Shown: one piece after another, positions 57,139-64,000 of the stretch
Numbering within the stretch: the stretch's first letter is position 1
Layout of the letters: every line of letters begins with the position of its first letter
Assembly (NCBI RefSeq): GCF_041435095.1
Contig: NZ_CP108025.1
Span: 7,564,001-7,628,000 of the forward strand
Length of the DNA stretch: 64,000 bases
Source: Kitasatospora sp. NBC_00315
GTDB lineage: Bacteria > Actinomycetota > Actinomycetes > Streptomycetales > Streptomycetaceae
Direction: 5' to 3'
The notes under the pieces: generated by a model
What the model was told of the DNA's origin: nothing
The model's input: the letters and a program-made list of their open reading frames with translations, nothing else
Database searches by the model: none
Made by a program: the position numbers and the translations under genes

Positions 57139-58944
57139 ATGAGACTGCACCGACGGCTGGCCGGACTCGCGTCCGCCGCTGCGCTCGCCACCACCGGACT
57201 CGCGGCGGTGACCGCCCCCGCGGCCACCGCCGACCCGGTGGCCGCCAACACCGGCACGGCGATCGGCGTCAAGCCGATGATGGGCTTCAACAACTGGGCG
57301 CGCTTCACCTGCTCCGCCCAGGCCCGCCTCGACGGCACCCGCACCGGGTACTCGTTCCAGCAGTTCATGCAGGACCAGGCCGAAGCCATGAAGGACACCG
57401 GCCTGGTCGCGGCCGGCTACACCAACCTCACCGTCGACGACTGCTGGATGCAGCGCACCGCCGCCGGTTACCTGCACGGCGCGGCGACCTGGGGCGGCAG
57501 CTCCCAGCCCGGCTACGACTGGGAGCTCAACGGCTACGCCGACTACGTCCACGGCCAGGGTATGGAGGCCGGCCTCTACAGCACCTCCGGCGTCAACACC
57601 TGCCAGGGTGTGCCCGGCGGCATCATGGGGCACGAGCAGGTCGACGCCGACTCGCTCGCCTACTGGGGCATCGACTCCCTGAAGGTGGACAACTGCGGGA
57701 CGGACACCAGTAACCGCCGGCAGATCCTCACCACCATGGCGAACGCGCTGAAGACCGCGACCGCCGGCACCAGCCGCAAGATCCTGCTCAACGAATCCGC
57801 TCCGGCGGGCTACGGACCGACCAGCGCGGAGAAGTACAACGCGATGGACTGGGTCCGCGGGCTCGGCCAGATGTGGCGGGTCAGCCCGGACATCGCCGTC
57901 CGGCACGACGACAACGCCTCCGCCTGGGACTGGCCGCACGGCGGCGACTACTACGAGGGCGGCGTCTACCAGAACTTCAACGACAGTGTGGCCCTGGCCC
58001 GTTACAACGGCCCGGGCAACCACACCGACGCCGACATGCTGCTCATCGGTGACAACGGCCAGCTGACCCTCGCCGAGCAGCGCAGTCAGTTCGCCCTGTG
58101 GTCGGCCATGGGCTCCCCGCTCATGATCAGTTCCGACGTGCGCAGGATGGCCGCGGACCCGACCACCTACGCCCCGCAGCTGGGCATCCTCAAGAACGCC
58201 GACATCATCGCCGTCGACCAGGACTCCCTCGGTGCCGGCGGCTATCTCGCCTCCCGCGACAACGCCTCCGCCACCGCGGGCATCGACGTCGTCGTCAAGC
58301 CGCTCGCGGGCGGCCGCCGCGCCGTCGCCATCACCAACAAGAACGCCACCTCGACCGGCTACACGCTGGACCTCGCCCGGGTCGGATTCGGCAACACCGG
58401 CTGCACCCGCACCGCCCGCGACCTCTGGAGCCACACCGACCGGTCGGTCCAGTCCTCCATCACCACCACCATCGCCGGCCACGACACCGCGATGTACACC
58501 ATCGACCCCGGCACCTGCGGCGCCGCGGTCCCCGTCGGCCAGATCCAGGCACCGCAGAGTGCCTTCCAGGTCTCGGCCCTGTGCCTGGACGCCTACGGCG
58601 GTGCGACGGCCGGCGCCAAGGTCGCCCTCTACGCCTGCACCGGCAACGGCAACCAGCAGTGGCAGCGCCAGGGCAACGGCCTGATCTCCTCCCTCCAGAA
58701 CACCTCCCTGTGCGTCTCCGGCGACTCCACCGGCCTGCGTCTCGCCACCTGCAACACCGGTGACACCAAGCAGAAGTGGACCTACAACCGGCAGGGACAG
58801 CTCCGCCAGGGCAGCGGCGTCTGCGTCGACATCACCGGCTCCGACTTCGGCGACACCAACGCCGCGATCACCACCTACACCTGCGGCACGCACCAGCCCA
58901 ACCAGACCTGGAGCGCCCCGTTCGACACTCCGCCGAGCACCTGA
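57139..58944 (+). CDS. Secreted GH27 alpha-galactosidase / alpha-N-acetylgalactosaminidase with CBM13
   Basis: A 601-residue exported enzyme. The signal peptide is at 1-32 (RRLAGLASAAALATTGLAAV...ATA). The GH27 barrel follows (about 45-340): GFNNWARFTCS, YTNLTVDDCWM, nucleophile Asp in SLKVDNCGTD and acid/base Asp in NHTDADMLLIG. Then come a beta-sandwich (about 345-465) and a C-terminal ricin-B-type CBM13 (about 475-600; GNGNQQWQRQGNG, DTKQKWTYNRQGQLR). It removes terminal alpha-linked Gal or GalNAc. Neighbouring aga-type genes make GalNAc a plausible product. ATG 57139 is preceded by CGGAGC. Confidence 0.9.
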   Translation: MRLHRRLAGLASAAALATTGLAAVTAPAATADPVAANTGTAIGVKPMMGFNNWARFTCSAQARLDGTRTGYSFQQFMQDQAEAMKDTGLVAAGYTNLTVDDCWMQRTAAGYLHGAATWGGSSQPGYDWELNGYADYVHGQGMEAGLYSTSGVNTCQGVPGGIMGHEQVDADSLAYWGIDSLKVDNCGTDTSNRRQILTTMANALKTATAGTSRKILLNESAPAGYGPTSAEKYNAMDWVRGLGQMWRVSPDIAVRHDDNASAWDWPHGGDYYEGGVYQNFNDSVALARYNGPGNHTDADMLLIGDNGQLTLAEQRSQFALWSAMGSPLMISSDVRRMAADPTTYAPQLGILKNADIIAVDQDSLGAGGYLASRDNASATAGIDVVVKPLAGGRRAVAITNKNATSTGYTLDLARVGFGNTGCTRTARDLWSHTDRSVQSSITTTIAGHDTAMYTIDPGTCGAAVPVGQIQAPQSAFQVSALCLDAYGGATAGAKVALYACTGNGNQQWQRQGNGLISSLQNTSLCVSGDSTGLRLATCNTGDTKQKWTYNRQGQLRQGSGVCVDITGSDFGDTNAAITTYTCGTHQPNQTWSAPFDTPPST

Positions 58945-59271
58945 CGCCGACGCACCGATGAGCCGAACTCCGTTCCCCCGGGGCGGTTCAGCCTCCCCGG
59001 GGGGAAACGGGGTGCTCCGCCGTGCGACGGCGCCTGACCCTGTCGACCGCCTCCCGCCGACACCCGCCCTTCCGCCCTTCCGCCTCTACGAGAGAGTCGC
59101 GCATGCCTGACAGCACGCCGTGCCGGACGTCCACCGGTCACGGACCTCGGCCCGACCGCCACCACGGCGCCCGAGGGGGCCGAGCGGGAGAGCCTTCCGC
59201 GCACCCGGGCCACCCGAGCGGCTCCGCCTGCCCCGGCGGATCCGCCCGCCCCGACGGCGGAGCGGAACGCC
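58945..59271. other. Gap between GH27 and ROK kinase genes
   Basis: This 327-base gap contains a terminator-like repeat near 58972-59010. A short Arg/Pro/Gly-rich open frame from ATG 59103 to 59279 overlaps the kinase start, but neither its composition nor its context supports a real gene. Confidence 0.5.
58972..59010 (+). terminator. Terminator after the GH27 gene
   Basis: GTTCCCCCGGGG and CCCCGGGGGGAAAC form an imperfect 12-14-bp stem with an 11-nt loop, 27 bases beyond the stop. Confidence 0.6.
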
Positions 59272-60270
59272 GTGGCTGACCGGCGGAGGAACGCGGAGTG
59301 CGTGATCGCCCTCGATGTCGGCGGCACCGGCATGAAGGGCGCCCTGCTCGACCGCGAGTCGGGCGCACCGGCGACCCGGCGGTTTCCCACACCGCGCGCG
59401 GACGGCCCGGAAGCCGTCGTCGCCGCGATCGCGGCGGCGCTCCGGTCCCTCGCCGACGAAGCCGCGGGACTCGGCTTCGCCGTCCGGCGGGCCGGGGTGG
59501 TCGTACCCGGCATCGTCGATTCCGACCGCGCCCTCGCCGTCTACTCCGCCAACATCGGCTGGCGCGACCTGCCGCTGGCCCGGGTGCTGGAACAGCACAC
59601 CGGAATTCCGGTCACCCTCGGGCACGACGTACGGGCCGGGGCCCTGGCCGAGGTCCGCCTCGGCGCCGCCCGCGGCGCGCAGGACGCCCTCTTCGTCGCG
59701 ATCGGCACCGGCGTCTCGGCCGCGATCGTGCAGGACGGGCGCCTGCCGGCCGCCGGCGGCTACGCAGGCGAACTCGGCCATCTCGTCGTCGAGCCCGACG
59801 GCCTGCCGTGCACCTGCGGCGGCTCCGGCTGCCTGGAGACGATCGGCTCCGCAGCGGGGATCGCCCGCGCCTACTCCGCGTACTCCGGCCGCGCCGTCGC
59901 GGGCGCCGCCGAGGTCGCGGCCCGCCTGGCCGCCGGGGAGGAGGCCGCCGAGGTCGTCTGGCGGCGCGCCGTCGCGGGACTCGCCACCGCCCTCGCCGCC
60001 GCCGTCACCCTGCTCGCGCCCGAGGTCGTCGTCCTCGGCGGGGGCCTCGCCGAGTCGGGCGCTCTCCTGCTGGACCCGCTGCGCGACGACCTGGACAGGA
60101 GACTGACCTTCCACCGGCGCCCCCGGCTGGTCGCCGCCGCCCTGGGCGACGAGGCGGGCTGCCTGGGCGCCGGACTGCACGCCTGGGACGCCGGATCCCG
60201 GGTGCGAGGCGCCTGCGGCGACCTTGCCACGAGCGCGTCGGCGGCGAGTACGGCGGCTGGTCACTGCTGA
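59272..60270 (+). CDS. ROK-family sugar kinase
   Basis: A 332-residue ROK kinase. ATP-binding IALDVGGTGMKGAL is at residues about 12-25. The catalytic Asp lies in LGHDVRAGALAE, the substrate-loop His-Glu in GGYAGELGHL, and the zinc motif reads CTCGGSGCLETIGS. The second ATP motif is VVVLGGGLAESG. The family phosphorylates glucose, N-acetylglucosamine, ManNAc or GalNAc. Between a GH27 gene and the DeoR regulator, and near AgaS-type genes, GalNAc or galactosamine is a reasonable substrate. The start is GTG 59272 without a strong ribosome site. The C-terminal 40 residues are Ala/Ser-rich and poorly conserved. Confidence 0.87.
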   Translation: MADRRRNAECVIALDVGGTGMKGALLDRESGAPATRRFPTPRADGPEAVVAAIAAALRSLADEAAGLGFAVRRAGVVVPGIVDSDRALAVYSANIGWRDLPLARVLEQHTGIPVTLGHDVRAGALAEVRLGAARGAQDALFVAIGTGVSAAIVQDGRLPAAGGYAGELGHLVVEPDGLPCTCGGSGCLETIGSAAGIARAYSAYSGRAVAGAAEVAARLAAGEEAAEVVWRRAVAGLATALAAAVTLLAPEVVVLGGGLAESGALLLDPLRDDLDRRLTFHRRPRLVAAALGDEAGCLGAGLHAWDAGSRVRGACGDLATSASAASTAAGHC

Positions 60271-60368
60271 GCCGTTCCGCGGTATTCGATCATGGTAGGG
60301 GAGGGGTCGTGGGGTACGGGCGATAGGCTTCGGGGGCCGGTGTGGCGTGTATGTGAGGAGTGGGTTCC

Positions 60369-61154
60369 GTGGCGGCGCATGAGAGGTGGACCCGTCTGCT
60401 GGAGGTTCTGGGGGATCGGGGGCGCCTGGAGGTCGGTGAGGCCGCCGAGTTGTTGGGTGTGTCGGCGGCGACGGTGCGGCGGGACATGGACGAGTTGGCG
60501 AATCAGCAGTTGCTGGTGCGTACTCGTGGCGGCGCGGTGTTGAGCGGCGTGGCGTACGACCTGCCGTTGCGGTACAAGACGGCGCGTCGGGCGGACGAGA
60601 AGCTGCGGATCGCGAGGGCCGCGGCGGCGTTGATTCCGCCGGGTGCGGTGGTGGGTCTCAGCGGTGGGACGACGACGTCGGAGGTGGCGCGGGAGTTGGC
60701 GACCCGTGCGGACCTGGCGGAGCATTCCAAGGGGACGGCGTTGACGGTGGTCACGAACGCGATCAACATCGCGAACGAGCTGGCGGTGCGTCCGCACGTG
60801 AAGACGGTGGTGACCGGGGGTGTGGCGCGTCCCAACTCGTACGAGCTCACGGGTCCGATGGCGACGATGGTGCTGCAGGGTATCTCGCTGGACTTCGCGA
60901 TCCTGGGCGTGAACGCGGTGGACGCGGGCAACGGCGCGGCGACCCATGACGAGGGTGAGGCCAGTGCGAACCGGGCGATGGCCTTGCGGGCCGACAGGGT
61001 GATCATCGTGGCGGATTCGACGAAGATCGGTCGTCGGGCGTTCGCCCAGGTCTGCGGCGTCCACGAGTTCGCCGTTCTGGTGACGGACAAGGAAGCACCG
61101 GACGAGGTCGTGGAGCAGTTCGCCGCGCAGGGCGTGGAGGTCCACTGCGTCTGA
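60369..61154 (+). CDS. DeoR-family transcriptional regulator (AgaR-like)
   Basis: A 261-residue sugar-metabolism repressor. The N-terminal DeoR helix-turn-helix (WTRLLEVLGDRGRLEVGEAA, LGVSAATVRRDMDELANQQLLVRTRGGAV) is followed by a ribose-5-phosphate-isomerase-like effector domain (VVGLSGGTTTSEVAREL, VVTNAINIANEL, VVTGGVARPNSYELTGPMA, DRVIIVADSTKIGRRAF). GTG 60369 is chosen because GAGGAG lies at 60355-60360. Codon use is more G/T-ended than in neighbouring genes (TTG, GTG, GGT), which sets it apart and may indicate separate origin. It probably senses a phosphorylated sugar and controls the galactosamine-type genes through CAAAGAT boxes. Confidence 0.88.
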   Translation: MAAHERWTRLLEVLGDRGRLEVGEAAELLGVSAATVRRDMDELANQQLLVRTRGGAVLSGVAYDLPLRYKTARRADEKLRIARAAAALIPPGAVVGLSGGTTTSEVARELATRADLAEHSKGTALTVVTNAINIANELAVRPHVKTVVTGGVARPNSYELTGPMATMVLQGISLDFAILGVNAVDAGNGAATHDEGEASANRAMALRADRVIIVADSTKIGRRAFAQVCGVHEFAVLVTDKEAPDEVVEQFAAQGVEVHCV

Positions 61155-61310
61155 GCGCGCCGGCCCGACACGGCGGGTACCCCGGGTCGGCTTGGGCCGG
61201 CCTCGCCGCCTCGATCCCGGTCCGTGCAGGTCGCTCCGAGGCGTGAGGCGTCGCCGGGACGTGGGGAGGCTCCGCCGTCACCCGGAGCGTGAACGCCCCC
61301 ACGGTCAGCC

Positions 61311-61352
61311 GTAGCCGTAGCCGTAGCCGTAGCCGTAGCCGTAGCCGTAGCC
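61311..61352. repeat. GTAGCC hexamer repeat, seven copies
   Basis: Seven perfect tandem GTAGCC hexamers in non-coding DNA between the DeoR gene and the PKS. A simple sequence repeat, likely variable in copy number. Confidence 0.97.
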
Positions 61353-61861
61353 ACTCGCCCGATGGATGACAGCGGGCCGTCGGTACACGAGCGCATCAGG
61401 CCGACCGGCCGGCGTGGAAGAAGGAGCGGCGTCGCTCCCTCGGCCCGTCGGCGCGCAACCTGCGCCGCGCCGCCCCGGCCCGCGCGCCGCGGGAGAGCAG
61501 TCCGGGGACTCCGTGGAGATGAGGAGTCGTCACCGTACGTCACCGACGTCGCGCCGCCGGGATGCCTCCGGCGGGTCCTCGCCGGTAGGCCGCGGTGCCA
61601 CCGGGGCCGGTGGCCGCCCGGGGTCGGCACGAGGTTCGCCGGTGGCGCCGGGTGGGCCCGGGTGGGGCCGTTCCCCGGTGCGGCGGCGACGGATCCGCTC
61701 TGCCGCACCTGCGCGGGACGCCTTTTGACGAGCCGTCGGATCGGTGTGCGAGTCGGCTCCAGGCCTTCCCCGTCCTGGCCAGGGAACTGTCACGCTCTGT
61801 TCGCATGCGCGGTTGAACCGCCACCCTGTGTTGGTTGAGCCGGGTACGGACCTTGGGTAGT

Positions 61862-61876
61862 GTGATCGCTGATCAC
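61862..61876. promoter_or_regulatory. Palindrome upstream of the PKS gene
   Basis: GTGATCGCTGATCAC is a perfect 6-bp inverted repeat with a 3-bp spacer, about 230 bases before the PKS start. A possible operator; the regulator is unknown. Confidence 0.4.
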
Positions 61877-62107
61877 TGAGATCTCGGCCGTGTGGTCCGT
61901 GAATCCAAGGTTCGACGGGGGATGTCGAAGGGTCTTTTGGGGGTTTTGGCGGGGTCTTTTCCGCCTTTTCATGGCGATTGCACGGGTGTGCTCGCTTTCT
62001 GATGGCAATGCCTCATGCGCTCCCGAGTGCAGTGCGCCGGGGCGCGGTATGCGGGTTTGTTCGGCCACTGCCAGGTGCCGAATACGGGGGAAGGTTCAGA
62101 TCGGCTC

Positions 62108-64000
62108 ATGTCGCATGCGCGCAAGTGTGTCATTCGTAACGCCCGGCTCTCCGATCTGCCCCGGCTCATGGAGCTGGAGGAGCTCTGCTGGGCCGCGTCG
62201 TCACGCGTCCCCGGACGGACCGTCAGGCAGCGGCTGCTGACCCATCCGATGGGCCAGGTGGTCGTCGAGGCCGCCGGTGTCGTCCAGGGGGTGATCTACT
62301 CCCAGCGCATCGAGAGTGCCGATGACCTGCTCTCATCCAGCTTCGACACGGCGGACCGGCTGCACCGGCGGGACGGGCCCGTCGCCCACGTGCTCTCCCT
62401 GAACATCGACCCGGGCAGTCAGGGACACCGCTACGGCGAGCTGCTGCTGGAGCACCTGCTGACCTGGTGCCGGGAGAGTGAGGCGCTGGAAACGGCGGTG
62501 GGGGTGACCCGCTGCCGGGATTTCGACCGGCATTCGGAGCCGGAACTCGGCGTGTACATACATGCCACCACGGCGCAGGGGCTCTGCCTGGACACCGTAC
62601 TGCGTATGCACCAGCTGCACGGGGCGCGAATACGGTGCCTCGTCCCGGGATACCGGCCCGGTGACAGCGTCAACGGCGGGCACGGTGTCCTGGTCACCTA
62701 CGATCTCTCCCGTCGAGCCGAACGCGTAGGGGAGATCACCCGGAATGCGACCGCCGTCGGAATGGACATTCCGGCGGCCGACCGACTCGTCGAAGATATC
62801 AGCGGGTTCATTCACGACATCGTCGGCGCCGAGGCGTACGGAGAAGTCCGCAACCCCCTGGAGAGCCCGTTCTTCGAGCTGGGCCTCGACTCGGCCGGCC
62901 TGCTGGACCTGCAGGAAAGGATCCAGAGCCGGTACGGGGTCCCCCTTGAACCGCTCGTCTTCTTCGAGCACAACACCGGCGCCCGGATCGTCCGCCACCT
63001 CGACGGGCTGCGGGGCGGGCGGCCCGCCGCCACGTCCGTGGCCGCGGGGGAGGAGCCCGAGGAGGCGCCGGGGAGCGACGACTCCCGTGACATCGCGATC
63101 ATCGGCATGGCCTGCCGGCTGCCCGGCGGCATCGAGGATCCCGCCGGGCTGTGGCGGCTCCTGGCAGCGGGCGACTGCGCGGTCGGAACGCTGCCCGAAG
63201 GTCGCTGGCGGTGGCCCGAGGGCATCGGCCCGGAGACGCACCCGGGCATCGACCGCGGCGGCTTCGTCGCCGACGCGGGGTGCTTCGAGGCCGGGCTGTT
63301 CCGGATCACCCCGCGCGAGGCGAAGCGGATGGACCCGCAGCAGCGCTGGATGCTGGAGCTGTCCTGGGCCTGCCTGGAGGACGCCGGGTACGCGGCCGGC
63401 GCGGTCGCGGGCACGTCGACGGGCGTGTTCGTCGGTGCCAGCGGTTCGGACTACCAGCGGGTGATGGACACCGAGGGGATCCCCGCGCGGGCGCACAGCG
63501 CGGTGGCCACCTCCACGGCGGTGATCGCCAACCGCGTCTCGTACTTCTTCGACCTGCGCGGCCCGAGCGTCCAACTGGACACCGCCTGCTCCAGTTCGCT
63601 GGTGGCCGTGCACACCGCCGTGCGCGCGCTGCGCTCCGGGGAGTGCGGGACGGCCCTGGTCGGCGGCGTCAACCTGCTGTGCCACCCCGCGAACAGCATC
63701 GCCTACCATCGGGCGGGCATGCTGTCGCCCGACGGACTGTGCAAGACCTTCGACGAGTCGGCCGACGGCTACGTGCGGTCCGAGGGCGCGGTGGTCCTGC
63801 TGCTGAAGCCGCTCGCCGCGGCGCTCGCCGCGGGCGACCACGTGCACGCCGTCATCAAGGGAAGCGCCACCAACCACGGCGGCCGCAGCGGCGGACTGAC
63901 CGTACCGAGTGCCGCCCAGCAGGCGAGCCTGGTCGGGGCGGCGCTGGCCGACGCCCGGGTGACCGCCTCCGACATCGGGTACGTCGAGGCGCACGGCACC
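62108..64000 (+). CDS. Modular polyketide synthase, GNAT-ACP loading region plus ketosynthase (partial)
   Basis: 631 codons are visible; the gene continues beyond the window. Residues about 1-205 form a GNAT-like domain (CVIRNARLSDLPRLMELEEL, AHVLSLNIDPGSQGHRYGEL). An ACP follows with the phosphopantetheine Ser262 in LGLDSAGLLDLQ. From residue 328 a ketosynthase begins (DIAIIGMACRLPGG), with active-site Cys494 in DTACSSSLVAVH and EAHGT at the edge. GNAT-ACP(-KS) loading units start curacin, pederin and other, often trans-AT, polyketides by providing an acetyl-type starter. There is no AT between ACP and KS. ATG 62108 has GGGGGAAGG about 13 bases upstream. The product cannot be deduced. Confidence 0.9.
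   Translation, partial: MSHARKCVIRNARLSDLPRLMELEELCWAASSRVPGRTVRQRLLTHPMGQVVVEAAGVVQGVIYSQRIESADDLLSSSFDTADRLHRRDGPVAHVLSLNIDPGSQGHRYGELLLEHLLTWCRESEALETAVGVTRCRDFDRHSEPELGVYIHATTAQGLCLDTVLRMHQLHGARIRCLVPGYRPGDSVNGGHGVLVTYDLSRRAERVGEITRNATAVGMDIPAADRLVEDISGFIHDIVGAEAYGEVRNPLESPFFELGLDSAGLLDLQERIQSRYGVPLEPLVFFEHNTGARIVRHLDGLRGGRPAATSVAAGEEPEEAPGSDDSRDIAIIGMACRLPGGIEDPAGLWRLLAAGDCAVGTLPEGRWRWPEGIGPETHPGIDRGGFVADAGCFEAGLFRITPREAKRMDPQQRWMLELSWACLEDAGYAAGAVAGTSTGVFVGASGSDYQRVMDTEGIPARAHSAVATSTAVIANRVSYFFDLRGPSVQLDTACSSSLVAVHTAVRALRSGECGTALVGGVNLLCHPANSIAYHRAGMLSPDGLCKTFDESADGYVRSEGAVVLLLKPLAAALAAGDHVHAVIKGSATNHGGRSGGLTVPSAAQQASLVGAALADARVTASDIGYVEAHGT

Larger units (their letters stand above)
61155..62107. 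other. 953-bp gap before the PKS gene
   Basis: No gene is supported. It holds a hexamer repeat (61311-61352), a palindrome at 61862-61876 and a T-rich stretch with repeated CTTTT and GGGGG tracts (61930-61975), which is unusual for this genome and probably part of the PKS promoter or leader. Confidence 0.55.

Noticed and set aside
59103..59279. A short frame before the ROK kinase
   Set aside because: The product is His/Arg/Pro/Gly low complexity without a ribosome site. It is probably untranslated spacer.
61362..61838. Several overlapping open frames in the gap before the PKS
   Set aside because: All are Arg/Pro-rich with no motif or ribosome site, and they overlap on both strands.
1..64000. 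Search for insertion sequences, integrase genes, attachment repeats and tRNA genes
   Set aside because: No transposase or integrase motif, no terminal inverted repeats with target duplications and no cloverleaf-like segment were recognised.

Overview
The window is very GC-rich with strong third-position bias. It carries AfsA and gamma-butyrolactone-receptor-type regulators, an AfsR-type SARP, WXG100-type proteins, a perfect CebR-box sequence and secreted CBM-bearing hydrolases. Together these point to a streptomycete (Streptomyces or Kitasatospora). All assignments come from reading the sequence; no database search was run. I saw no tRNA, rRNA, CRISPR array, transposase or attachment site.

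Region 1 (1-7.5 kb) is regulatory. An ArsR repressor diverges from an MFS exporter across a perfect palindrome. A butyrolactone-type locus follows: TetR receptor, AfsA-type synthase, acyl-CoA-dehydrogenase-like flavoprotein, second TetR and a LysR regulator. Two similar 23-bp ARE-like boxes (2857-2879, 6190-6212) and a weaker third (5508-5530) mark it as a signalling circuit.

Region 2 (7.7-19.3 kb) is one long operon-like run with several overlapping genes: nitronate monooxygenase, YciI/ABM protein, TcuA-like flavoprotein, DRE-TIM aldolase/lyase, an alpha/beta-hydrolase that has lost its catalytic Ser and His, a beta-decarboxylating dehydrogenase fused to an RraA-type aldolase, a DUF6282-like hydrolase, PEP carboxylase and an exported metallo-beta-lactamase-fold protein. 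It reads as a dedicated pathway from PEP/oxaloacetate to an unusual carboxylic acid. I do not recognise a described pathway with this content.

Region 3 (19.7-25.4 kb) has a GNAT acetyltransferase, a WD40 propeller protein and an AfsR-like SARP/NB-ARC/TPR regulator.

Region 4 (25.6-46.9 kb) is the most striking part. Three WXG100-type proteins precede a single 16.8-kb gene encoding a 5603-residue protein. That protein has a CpnT-like N-terminus, a Tiki/ChaN-like domain, an anthrax-lethal-factor-like zinc protease, a papain-fold Tox-PL domain, an OTU-like cysteine protease, bipartite NLS-like basic clusters, a degenerate array of about six modules and many near-identical tandem repeats. No immunity gene follows. 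It looks like a type VII-secreted multi-effector, possibly aimed at eukaryotes.

Region 5 (47.5-61.2 kb) is saccharolytic: a secreted GH2 enzyme behind a LacI-type palindrome, a clan GH-A/CBM2 enzyme behind a CebR box, and a galactosamine/tagatose-type catabolic locus (aldolase, PfkB kinase, SIS isomerase/deaminase, secreted GH27-CBM13, ROK kinase, DeoR regulator) with shared CAAAGAT boxes.

Region 6 (62.1 kb to the edge) is the start of a polyketide synthase with a GNAT-ACP loading region followed by a ketosynthase. It runs off the window.
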